From Membranipora membranacea (lineage: Eukaryota > Bryozoa > Gymnolaemata > Cheilostomatida > Membraniporidae): DNA of 64,000 nucleotides. The stretch covers positions 34,224,001 to 34,288,000 of the forward strand of contig OU612065.1 of assembly GCA_914767715.1 (NCBI GenBank), given 5' to 3'. The position numbers were made by a program, and so were the translations under genes. Of this stretch, positions 1 through 12,700 are shown one piece after another; the stretch's first letter is position 1; each line of letters opens with the position of its first letter. The notes below the pieces were generated by a model. The model did no database searches and had not been told where the DNA came from. It worked only from the letters and a program-made list of their open reading frames with translations.

Positions 1-430
1 TAAGAAGTTATTTGAAGTTAAGTCTAGCTTGAACATGTCTCTCATATTAAAAATGCGCGAAAAATTAGAATTTTCTAACATAAATGGTGGACATGTCTTG
101 TTTATCAATTGATGTCCAGTTATGCTAATAAAATATATGTTGAGCACTGGTAGATGTAGAAGGTGTAACGAACCTGATAATTCGTTAGTTGGTACCAGGT
201 GATTAGGAATGATTTGTATATTAGATATCAACCTGAATGCTTTTTTCTGGAGTAAAAATAAGTCATCTCGTTTATAGTAACTTTGGATACCACTTATGAT
301 GTGGCAAAAAATTAAATGAAGGTAAAGTATAAAAGATGTTTTGTTGTCAAAAAATGCCTGCAAAGTTTTAATTGCCTTTGCTACCTTTTTACTGACACAG
401 GAAACATGGTCATGCCATGTTAGCCTGTCA
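1..430 (-). mobile_element. LINE reverse-transcriptase tail, copy 1 (decayed)
   Basis: Read on the minus strand, this encodes the C-terminal part of a Jockey/CR1-type LINE polymerase: RLTWHDHVSCVSKKVAKAIK near 425, LLQKKAFRLI near 240, then a NMRDMFKLDLT segment corresponding to the usual YNTR block. The same sequence recurs at about 9030-9530 and 11910-12253, because it belongs to the duplicated intron unit. It is cut by the window edge. Confidence 0.7.
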
Positions 431-604
431 TTCAATTATTAAACCTAACAGTTTTCGTTCAGGCTTTATCAACAGACTAACTGGTTCAGACTGACATTAT
501 TAGGGGAATATCAACTGATTCTCTGACTATGTCCATAATAAATACTGTAAAAAAATACATTTACCTAATCCTATCAAAACACTATTATGTGTTCTCTGTT
601 ATAG

Positions 605-745
605 TCTAGGATCACTCACCAGCCTAGAGGTGCTGAGGTTAGATGGTAATGAATCACTGACCGAGTTACCAGATGAGATCGATGGATTGAAGTGTCTGCG
701 GAAGTTATATGTACGAATGTGTGGCCTCACCAGTCTGCCAAGCAG
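605..745 (+). CDS. LRR exon 1 of the Roco-caspase gene
   Basis: A 141-bp exon flanked by TATAG and GTAAAT. It encodes 47 residues, about two 23-24-residue leucine-rich repeats: LTSLEVLRLDGN, then LPDEIDGLKCLRKLYV and a final GLTSLPS. It begins with the last base of a Ser codon and ends after two bases of the next, so it can be inserted or skipped without changing frame. This is the most diverged of the three visible copies, and the intron after it differs from the introns after the other two. Confidence 0.8.
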
Positions 746-3700
746 GTAAATATGATATATATATATATATATAGAGGGAAACTGTGATTGTGTCAGCTAA
801 CTTGGCCAAAGATATGTCCACAGAGTAAGGATACAGAGGTGAAACTTTAATGAGAGTCATAGTGCCTTCGGTTTTGGATTCACTGTGGGAAAATCATCAA
901 TCTGAATATTTGCCAGTTTTACTAAATATATTAGTTACAATGGCAATTTGTGACGCAGACATGCCTACCTATGATAGGTCATAATTCATTCTGTATGTTA
1001 CCTAAAGACTGATTTCCAACTTTCTTGAAATGTTCAATCTGCAAGCTATACGCCATATTGTTGTCATTTCTGTTAGGATACATAGGCTATGAGTTATCTG
1101 GGGTTTTAAAATGAGTTATATCATATAGATTTATATGCGGCTTGGGTCAGTAGTACACGGACATTTCTTAATTTTGATGACCGTCCCGGCTATCAATTGC
1201 CACATGTATATCATGATAACACTCATTTTAAAAAATATGGAAAAATTTTGGAAATCAGTTTTAGGTTAAATACAGAATGAATTATGACCTATCATAGGTA
1301 GGTCTGTCAGCATCACAAATTCCCATGGTAACTTATATAATCAGTAAGATTAGCAGGTATCCAGATTGATGATTTTCCCACAGGGAATCCAAAACCGAAG
1401 GCACTATGATTATCATTAAAGTTTCCCCTCTGTATCCTTACTCTGTGGACATATCTTTGGCCAAGTAAGCTGACACAATCACTTTTGTGGGTTAAGTTTA
1501 TGATACCAGCGTTGACCGATTTAGACATTTTATATATGTGATTGGATGATGTTGCGTCATTTTATCGGAGAAATGAGGCCGAAAATGCTGTTTTTAGCAA
1601 AGTGGATGGCTGCGCTACATTGATTGCTACAAATTTCTAAACAGGTTACATTCATTCTTAGAGACATAGTTCATCCTAATTTTAGGTGGAAAATAATATT
1701 TGATGAGCCCAAAATGGCTTTTTAAGTCACGTCATAATGCGTGTTGTTTTTTAACTTTGATGATATAATGCTAAATTTTAAGCTACGATTTGAGACAGTT
1801 CGAATAAAATAGGGCCATATTTTTTGCTTTTTTTCCACTATATTGCTGTTTAAATGACACACACCACAAATTTCAGCAGTATATCAAATGTATCAATATC
1901 AGCATAGACCATCAAAGGTAGATACGTTTTGCGCCATTTATCAATAACGTCAAACATGCTGTCAAAAGGTCCAGCACTAAAGACAGACAAATTTATTTTG
2001 AAAATTCTCACATACGAAGCCGCTTTGATTAAGCTTGGTACAAACAGGAAATGCCAACAGAATACGGCACTATGCATTTGTCTTCCTCGAATTATACCAC
2101 ACAGAATACCCAAAACAGCCAATTTAAGGGGCTTTTCAAGGTGTTTTTCGGCATTCTGTGTGGTATAATTCGAGGAAGACTAAAACATAGTGCCATATTC
2201 TGTTGGCATTTCCTGTTTTTACTATGCTTAATCGAAGCGGCTTCGTATGTGAGAAGTTTCAAAATAGATTTGTCTGGCCTGAGTGCTGGACCTTTTGACA
2301 GCGTGTTTGACGTTATTGATAAATGACTTAGTTGGTTAAAATTGCAAGTGTTGTCTCTGTCCGAGGACTAAGGAATATCAGTGCCTTAAGGGCTCGGCCG
2401 CCGTATTTGTCGGCAAGTTGCTCTCAGTGTGCAGGCAGGCCGGAGCATACCTGGGGCGTCATGTGTCATGAGCCCAGTAGTCAGTAGACCGCAGCGGGAT
2501 TCGAAGCCGGGACCTCCAACGCTTGCGCGTCAGAGGGCAGGCGCTCTAAACAACTGAGCTACCTCCTACTCCTTGTCTAGTAGTAACAGTAAAGTAAAAC
2601 TGATAAAGTAGAAAAGAAACTGTAGTCTGGAAGCTGTCACGTAAAATATTGAGAGATGACGGCATCTCAACTACCACGTTCCATCCTATTACCTAAGCTT
2701 AGCCAGTTGTTTTCATCAATCAGTCACCAGCCTGCATATTGCTATATTACTGTATTTTTCTGTATAATATATTTTGTGTGTGTCAGGATGTAAAGCAAAG
2801 CAGTTAATTGAATGCATATGAGAAGTTTGGAACAGCTGTTGGATATCACATACTGCTATAAACATTATTTACATCAAAACATTAGATCATTTTTCAATAA
2901 ATAATACTAATACTGAGTGCAAGTTAACCATTCTAACTAATAGTAAAAAACTATTAAAGTGTTTGTAAAGGAACAGGGTTCTTGGTATCATTTTTGAGCT
3001 TGAAATGAGATTAAGACAGCTATCACACATGCATTTGCATGAAAAATAAGTCTTCAGGGTTACCTGGTCTGGTAGGTTTGGGGGTTATAAGTTAACACTA
3101 TTGAGTTGCCTACTCATGCACAGCCCAACTTGTCCAGGCGATTTGTAATGAGCCTATTATGGGCGAAATGCAGTAATATTAGTGACTATTGTGGTTAGAT
3201 AACAACTTTTGCAAATACATGACAAAGTCACTCACAAGTCTGTCGATGACATAAAAGTTCAAATTTAATGAGTTGAGGCCGCTAATCAAAACAAACTTCA
3301 TTTCTGTTGTGAGCCCATGTTGAAGAAGAGATTAGAAGAACCACTGTACCAAAGATTATAAATACTGACTGTACATTACAATCAATGACTATGACCCATT
3401 CCCTGTCCACAGCTTTTCAAGCGAGTGAGTTTCATTTCATACCGCTGCGCTTGTTTACTCTGTTTGAATAAGATTATACTGGAGCAATGGATTCTTCTTG
3501 CTGACAAAGCCTTGCTTATTTCAGATTTACCTAAAAATGGGCCATACAATGCTTTATGGTTAGTACCAAATCTTGCGATAACATCCAACACTAGCCCCCC
3601 AAATAAGATCCATAGTGATGAAATAACTCAAAAACTCGACAAATTAATTTCCTATGTGACTGATGTGTGCTTTGACATAGGTTCTCATATGGCCTGCTGC

Positions 3701-6700
3701 ACTCAGTCAGTAATATTGATAGTCCATGTTTAGATGTGCTGAGTATCTGTGATGCACAGATGGACAAGATCTGATGTAAAATAATATAGAAAGTTTCTCA
3801 AGGTATTCCACTGCTTACACGATTATCAATACTCCTCTCTTTAGGAGGCAGTCAAATTCATTTACATTTTACATCACCCTGAAGTCCGAAATAACTAGAT
3901 GACAATTTTATTTACTTCAATTTACTTTGTGACTTGAAAATTCCAGTTTTTTATGTAAACAACAAAGTTTACCCGAGAAAATCTTGTGAGTCCAAACATC
4001 AGAATATTTGCAAAATTTGTCGTAAAGATTCTTAAAACTTCAAATCACTCAGTATTAATCATCGCATGCTTTGGATTTTAACATCATCCTAATGCCTGAA
4101 ATGTCGAGATTTGAAAACAAATTATTTTAGATTTTTGTGCAAATTAGAAAAACATCCAGTCTACATGTGTAAATTTTGTAACTTCCATTGAAATTCTATT
4201 GAAAGCCACTAATCATAAAGCATAACGGCTGAAGACAGAGTTTGTTTGGAATGTCATATCTTAGTATTTATAATCTTCAATACAATCCATGTAGCCACAA
4301 TCTCATTTATTCATCGAATAAATATACACAAAACCTTGAAATACTTTAGCCATGTATTGATCTGCCTTTATATTGCCAATTTCTATCTCGAGCAGTAACC
4401 ATGGTTAACAGAAAGTGTTGTATCTGTCAAAGCACTGTGGGTTATTTCCAGTGGCCGAAATCATACAGATTTAAACTTGAGTGGTGTGACTACCTCAGAG
4501 ATATTTTCCCTCTGATAATCACATGGACTCGACGTCGATTTGCAAAAAATGCCTCCGAAATCATATTCAATCTCGCTCTCACTAGAGCTGTTAATCTCCC
4601 TGTAATTTTCATTCTCACTGTCGGATGAGCTAGAGCTGTAATTTTTTGCTATGTTCGATTTAGATCGTTAGCTTTGTCATTGAATTATGAAATGTCATAC
4701 ACTATCCCATTTTACCAGCTAAACCGCATGGGACAGATAAATAAAGCCTTGTATTCACTCATTCATTCAATTGATAAATTCTGTGTGTTTTGATATCACA
4801 TGCAGAATATCAAAACCACTGTGTCATAACAATAATGTTCTAAACTAGACTGAGATCTCTAGAATGATACCAAAAAACCTGATCCTTTACAAACACTTTA
4901 AAGGACCAAAGCAATATACAGTGTAGCTAGTGCTGCAGTAGCCTGTCTTGACAAGCTTTGTTCGGTGGGGGGTGGGGGAAAATGCAAGAGTTGACAAACT
5001 TTGTTCTCCACCCCAACCGAACAAAGCTTGTCAAGACAGGCTAGTCCTGCAGTAGTCATGCAACAGTTTTACACTGAAAGATTCATAGCGCTTCTGGGTA
5101 ACAATCATGTAAAGTGGTAGAAATCGTCATCCTGCTGACCTAATGAATATATGCCATGTACTATACAAGTAAAATAAACTAGCACTTTAGAGCTTCCTAT
5201 TTTCCTTCCAAACTGGAACCACTCACACCAGTGGATAAAAAAACTCTTATGGTGAGGGTTGCCATAACAAACTCCATATAAATCCCTCTAGTTGCTAGAA
5301 TATACGCCAACACCAGTTAACTGCAGTTCTCTAATTGTGTATTAACTGTGTAATTGTTAGCACTCTGTGTGTATGGAGAATTGAATCCACCTGAGCAATC
5401 AACTTCATTATGTGTCTTGCAAAGGTTGTGTCTAAGATTTTGTTTTGAGCCGTGAAAAAGTGGTTGGCATACTTTCAAATTATTACGACTGTCTACTATT
5501 CGATATGAAGTAGGTGAAATATGATAAGGATTCGGATGAAATCCAAAATATAACACAACAAAATTGTTTCAACTGGTTTTCCTCTGCCTAAACTCATCCA
5601 GAAAATTTCAACATAAAAAGGAGGGGAAAACATTTATCACTTTCTATTAGAATCAATATTAACTTGGTCCACTGCAGCAATTCAAATAGCAGTCCTGCCA
5701 TAAACAAAGAAGCTAAGATCTTACATACCTTTCCCTTGAACTGGAACATAAAAATAATTATCCCGACAAATCATACAATAGTATCTACAATAGATTCAAT
5801 ATAGCTTCGATTATCTTTATTATATGTCAATTATTTAAAAACTCCACTACTAAATTAAATGTATAAATAGTTGCAATTGTATATCAGACATATCAGCCTA
5901 TTTGTAAGTCCGCTGACACAATGAGTTTTGTAGCCACTTATATAGTGAAAAAAAACCTTTAATATTCTCACTGAAACTTGTGTTGTTCAATCATTGTTCC
6001 AATTTTTTATTAGCTGTTTAATAGAACTTCACTCTAATTATCAGAACCTAGTCACTAAGTTAACCTGGTCCTGGCATTAGCTGTTTGATGTTATAAGTTC
6101 CTCTAAAGTATGTATCCAATTATTTGAGTCACTGAAGTACTGTATGGCATACATTAATCGTGCTCAACTAGCTCTTCTTGGTTAAATTTATTGTTTCCGT
6201 TTCTGCAATATTCAATTTTTCGGAATCTGGAATATTATCATAAAATTGATTATCTTCAAATTTAAGTTGACCCTATAATTTTCTATTTTCGTTAAAAGAA
6301 CAGAATGTGTTTAAAGCAGAAGTTAAATAATAGCATACTATTCACTTTCAGGAGAACTGCAAAACGTAGACACTGTCGTTGATTTATCATAGAGAAAAAA
6401 TAACATCCGCTATCGAAGAATTTCAGATGAGAAAGCTTTTATCACATTACAGAGAATAACAGATATTTTGCTCCATTATAGACATTATACTCATATCTTC
6501 ATAAACCAAATTTATTTAAAATTATTGTCTGCTGTGCTGTTGGTCAGAGTTTTGGCTATTACAATACCCGAAAAGTAGAATTTACAATACAAGTATATAA
6601 TTTATTGTAAAATTATCAATACAGAATCACTGCCCAAGTATCTATAATCAATCTGAGGTGCTCATAGTCTCAAAACCTTACATGCAGGGTTAGGGTTTCA

Positions 6701-9700
6701 GCTAATTCAGGCTGGATCAACAGACTAACTGGTTTAGAGTGACGTTATCAGGGGATTATCAACTGATCTACTGACTATCCCTATCAAAAATACTACATAA
6801 AAAGAACATTACCGAATCTTATCACATCACAATCTGTGTTCTCTATTGTAGTCTAGGAACACTGACCAGCCTGGAAGATCTGAGGTTAGATTATAATAAA
6901 ACACTGACAGAATTACCAGATGAGATTGGAGGATTGAAGTGTCTGCTGACGTTAAATGTACTAGGGTGTGGCCTCACCAGTCTGCCAAGCAGGTAAATAT
7001 ATATATATATTTATATACATTCATTACATATTGAGTTTGAGTCGCTTTAAGAACATATTGATGTACACTGAATGAATTTATGTATATATAAATATAGATA
7101 TATATGAATTCATTGCATGTTGAGTTTAATAACTCTAAGAACTTATTGATGTGTGCTGAATATCATGCTCTAAGCTGAAAATATTGCATTATGAGACTGG
7201 TGTGTAGAATGCAATTACCAACAAGGTGAGTCTCAATTGCAATTTTTTAACAAATTATTATAAACACTGTAGGACGTAAATATTAACTGCATGATATTGT
7301 CATAAACCAAATTTATGGCAGGATATTAAGGATTTGTCTAAAGTGCTGTTGGTGAGACTTTTGGGTATACCAAGTTGCCAGATCTGCGAATGATAGAATT
7401 TACAATACAAGTATGGAATTTATGGAATCCTGCCGATATGCAAATTATGTCTGGAATCGTCAATATGATATAAGTATTTAGATTAATTCCTTTTTAGGGC
7501 AGTTGTGTGCAATATAAACATATAGGAATGGAAAGTGATATACCTACTCAAGAATATTATGAAGATCATCTTTAGGGTCATATCCCCTTGTAAAAATCAC
7601 TGACCCAGCTTTGTTGCCAGTATTATAGGAGTTGCTTGCACCGATGTGTTTGTATACGCTGTTTGTCAGGTTTTTGGCTAAGCCAACCGCAAGGAATATT
7701 GACAATAGAAAAGGCAATTTCAAATATCGTAGCCTATTGACCGTTGGTGTGCGGTCTTTGTATTAAACCTGTGGCCAAACGTCTCTGGGCATCACTGCCA
7801 AGAAAATTTATGTTGTAAGGTAGGAATTAATGAGCTATTTTGTTAGTTAGCTGCAAACGATATTCCGCTAATAATTAAAACTTGCAGATACTATAAATGG
7901 CAAAAAGATTTTCCCATATAAATTGTAAAACTAATAATTCATACATTACTATCAATCTATTTATAAGCGGTCATATACTCTCCAAATATTGCCAGACACC
8001 AAACTCCAGGGGGTGGTTTCAATAAGAGACTCAAACATCTCTTATAGCTTCAAAATTCAGCAATGAATAGATAGACAGACATAATATTTCCAATCATTAC
8101 AGTAAGTGTTTGCATTGCTGTTTGTCCGGTTATTTTATATCAGCAAGCTTTGAGAAATAGAAATTAGAGAAGAAATTTGAGAATATCAAATTTTATTTTA
8201 CATCCAAAATATATAATCCCCTTTATTAGAACTTACCTGTCTCAGAGTTGTGGGCTGGGCATGTTACAGAAACCAGGTTATCTTTTTGTTAAGCCAATGC
8301 AGAATCACAACCCAAGGCCTGCAGGTCAGATTCACTTTCTCCCATCTCTATCCAGGTTAATAGATCACCCAATAGTGATTCCGTACATGTGCTCCATTTT
8401 GGCTCCAAACATCTCATAAAAGTTTGTTTACATTGATAAGGAAGAATTTGACGTCAGGAGTGGGACTCTCATAAACAATGCCCTATACTATCAAACAATA
8501 ATTACTGATAAATAAATTTACTAATTTTTCTCGGTAAATAGTAATTATTTTTTGAAAAACATTATAGCTGCACATCCTCAGCTATATTTAACTCTGCGGA
8601 TGGATTTTTGAAAGCTTATTTTCTATATTTAAAAGAAAGTAAAATATGAAAAACATTCTTTTCCCGAGTTCAGTTTTTAGTTATATTACAATGGCTAGGC
8701 TCGATGTGATTACCATGATGTCAAAGTTATTAGGATGTAAATTTGAGTATAGCAAATTGGTAAAAGTAACTTGCATTTTTTGTCCCTAATATTATCCCCC
8801 ACACAAGAGAACCGCTGCACGTGTACAAACAAGTCTCGACAATGAATGCTGGACATGAACCGCAGGCCACCTTCAAATCTGAGGTGCTCATATTCTAAAC
8901 CTTTCACACGGGGTTATAGGCTTAAGCTTGTTTTTTTTTAAATGTTTTACAATATTAGCCGTCAAGAAAAAACTAAAAATGGAAAAAAATCAATCAAGAT
9001 GGCGAAAAAAATAATCAGAACATCAACATTTGAATAATTTATAATTGAGTATTGAACATAAATTAAATGGTATATTGTTAAAAGTAGATGCTATCATATT
9101 AACTAAGAAGTTATTTAAGTTAAGTGTAGCTTGAACATGTCTCTCATATTAAAAATGCGCGAAAAATTAGAATTTTCTAACATAAATGGTGGACATGTCT
9201 TGTTTATCAATTGATGTCCAGTTATGCTAATAAAATATATGTTGAGCACTGGTAGATGTAGAAGGTGTAACGACCCTGATAATTCTTTTGACGGTACCAG
9301 GTGATTAGGAATGATTTGTATATTACATATCAACCTGAATGCTTTTTTCTGGAGTAAAAATAAGTTATCTCGTATATAGTAACTTTGGATACCACACTGG
9401 CAAAAAATTAAATGATGGTAAAGTATAACAGATGTTTTGTTGTCAAAATAGGCCTACAAAGTTTTAATTGCCTTTGCTACCTTTTTACTGACACAGGAAA
9501 CATGGTCATGCCATGTTAGCCTGTCATCCATGATTAAATCTAACAGTTTTTGTTCAGGCTTTATCAACAGACTAACTGGTTCAGACTGACATTATTAGGG
9601 GAATATCAACAGATTCTCTGACTATGTCCATAATAAATACTGTAAAAAAATACATTTACCTAATCCTATCATAACACTATTATGTGTTCTCTGTTATAGT

Positions 9701-12700
9701 CTAGCATCACTCACCAGCCTGGAGTCCCTGTCGTTACGTGGTAATAAAACCCTGACAGAGTTACCAGATGAGATCAGGGGATTGAAGAGTTTGCAGACAT
9801 TAAATGTATCAGAGTGTGGCCTCACCAGTCTGCCAAGCAGGTAAATATATATATTTATATACATTCATTACAAATTGAGTTCGAGTCGCTTTAAGAACAT
9901 ATTGATGTGCACTGAAAGAATATATGTATATATGAATAAATATATAAATATATATATATATATAAATTCATTGCATGTTGAGTTTAGGAACTTTAAGAAC
10001 ATATTGATGTGTGCTGAATCTGAAGCTCTAAGCTGAAAATATTGCATTATGAGACTGGTGTGTAGAATACAATTACCAACAAGGTGAGTCTCAATTGCAA
10101 TTTTTTGTCAAATTTTTATAAACGCTGTAGGACGTAAATATTAACTCCATGATATTGTCATAAACCAAATTTATGGCAGGATATTAAGGATTTGTCTTAT
10201 GTGCTGTTGGTCAGAGTTTTGGGTATACCAATTTCCCAGATCTGCGAGAGATAGAATTTACAATACAAGTATGGAATTTATGGAATCCTACCGATATGCA
10301 AATTATGCCTGGAATCGTCATTATGTGATATAAGTATTTAGATTAAATCCTTATTAGGGCAGTTGTGTGCAATATAAACATATAGGAATGGAAAGTGATA
10401 TACCTACTCAAGAATATTATGAAGATCATCTTTAGGATCATATCCCCTTGTAAAAATCACTGACCCAGCTTTGTTGCCAGTATTATAGGAGTTGCTTGCA
10501 CCGATGTGTTTGTATACGCTGTTTGTCAGGTTTTTGGCTAGGTCAACCGCAAGGAATATTGATAATAGAAAAGGCAATTGAAAATATCATAGCCTATTGA
10601 TCGTTGGTGTGCAGTCTTTGTATTAAACCTGTGGCCAAACATCTCTGGGCATCACTGCCAAGAAAATTTATGTTGTAAGGTAGGAATTAATGAGCTATTT
10701 TTTAGTTAGCTGCAAACGATATTCCGCTAATAACTAAAAGTTGCAGATACTATAAATGGCAAAAAGATTTTCCCGAATAAATTGTAAAACTAATAATTCA
10801 TACATTACTATCAATCTATTTATAAGCGGTCATATACTCTCCAAATATTACCAGACTCCAAACTCCAGGGGATGGTTTCAATAAGAGACTCAAAAGATCT
10901 CTTATAGCTTCAAAATTCAGCAATAAATAGATAGACAGACATAATGTTTCCCATCATTCAGTAAGTGTTTGCATTGCTGTTTGTCCGGTTTTTTTATATC
11001 AGCAAGCTTTGAAAAATTAAATTAGAGAAGATATTTGAGAATATCAAATTTTATTTTACATCCAAAATATATAATCCCCTTTGTTAGAACTTACCTGTCT
11101 CAGAGTTGTAGGCTGGGCATGTTACAGAGACCAGGTTATCTTTTTGTTAAGCCAATGCAGAATCACAACCCAAGGCCTGCAGGTCAGATTCACTTTCTCC
11201 CATCTCTATCCAGGTTAATAGATCACCCAATAGTGATTCCGTACATGTGCTCCATTTTGGCGCCAAACAACTCGTAAAAGTTTGTTTACATTGATAAGGA
11301 AGAATTTGATGTCAGGAGTGGGACTCTCATAAACAATGCCCTATACTATCAAACAATAATTACTGATAAATAAATTTACAAATAAATTTTTCTCAGTTAA
11401 TAGTAATTATTTTTTGAAAAACATTATAGCTGCACATTCCTCCGCTATATTTGACTCTGCGGATGGATTTTTGAAAGCTTATTTTCTACATTTAAAAGAA
11501 AGTAAAATATGAAAAACTGTAGGAATACAATACATTTGACTACTCATTCTTTTCCCGAGTTCAGTTTTTAGTTATATTACAATGGCTAGCAGGCTCGATG
11601 TGATTACCATGATGTCAAAGTTATTAGGATGTAAATTTGAGCGTACCAAATTGGTAAAAGTAACTTGCATTTTTTGTCCCTAATATTACCCCCACACAAG
11701 AAAACTGCTGCATGTGTAGTAACAAGTCTCTATAATGATGCTGGACCTGAACCGCAGGCCACCTTCAAATCTGAGGTGCTCATACTCTAAACCTTTCACA
11801 CGGGGTTATAGGCTTAAACTTGTGTTTTTTTAATGTTTTACAAAATTAGCCGTCAAGAAAAAACTAAAAAAGGGAAAAAAATCAATCAAGATGGAGAATA
11901 ATCAGAACTTCAACATTTGAATAATTTATAATTGAGTATTGAACATAAATTAAATGGTATATTGTTAAAAGTAGATGCTATCATATTGACTAAGAAGTTA
12001 TTTGAAGTTAAGTGTAGCTTGAACATGTCTCTCATATTAAAAATGCGCGAAAAATTAGAATTTTCTAACATAAATGGTGGACATGTCTTGTTTATCAATT
12101 GATGTCCAGTTATGCTAATAAAATATATGTTGAGCACTGGTAGATGTAGAAGGTGTAACGACCCTGATAATTCGTTAGTTGGTACCAGGTGATTAGGAAT
12201 GATTTGTATATTACATATCAACCTGAATGCTTTTTTCTGGAGTAAAAATAAGTCAGTGATTGGATGGCGTTGCGTCATTTTATCGGAGAAGTGAGGCCGA
12301 AAAGGCTGTTTTAGCAAAGTGGATGGCTGTGCTACATTGATTGCTACAAATTTCTTAACAGTTACATTCATTCTTAGAGACATAGTTCATCCTAATTTTA
12401 GGTTTAAAATAATATTTAATGAGCCCAAAATGGCTTTTTTAAGTCACGTCATAATGCGTGTTTGTTTTTTAACTTTGATGATATAATGCTAAATTTTAGG
12501 CTACGATTTGAGACAGTTCGAATAAAAAAGGGCCAAACTTTTTGCTATTTTCCACTATTATTGCTGTTGAAATGACACACACAAATTTCAGCAGTATATC
12601 AAATGTATCAATATCAGCATAGACCATCAAAGGTAGACACGTTTTGCGCCATTTATCAATAACGTCAAACATGCTGTCAAAAGGTCCAGCACTAAGGACA

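Larger units (their letters stand above)
6703..11990. repeat. Tandem duplication of an LRR-exon unit (period about 2.86 kb)
   Basis: The block from about 6703 to 9105 is repeated from about 9556 to 11990, exon and intron alike. Landmarks: LRR exons at 6852 and 9700, and an 80-codon open frame at 8177 and 11035 that stays open only because the copies are young. The sequence at 9111-9640 also matches 1-525, and the sequence at 11994-12253 matches 1-250, so at least four units or part-units are visible. Unit joints fall near the minus-strand LINE tail. Confidence 0.85.

Noticed and set aside
1850-2326. Overlapping frames on both strands at 1850-2326 and 12496-13086
   Set aside because: They are mirror images produced by the inverted repeat; no known protein pattern.
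2490-2572. Functional tRNA gene
   Set aside because: A- and B-boxes are there, but the acceptor stem does not pair and the anticodon arm is poor; better a SINE head.
8177-8419. 80-codon frame conserved at 8177 and 11035
   Set aside because: The copies are part of a recent tandem duplication, so conservation is expected; no family resemblance and no splice context.
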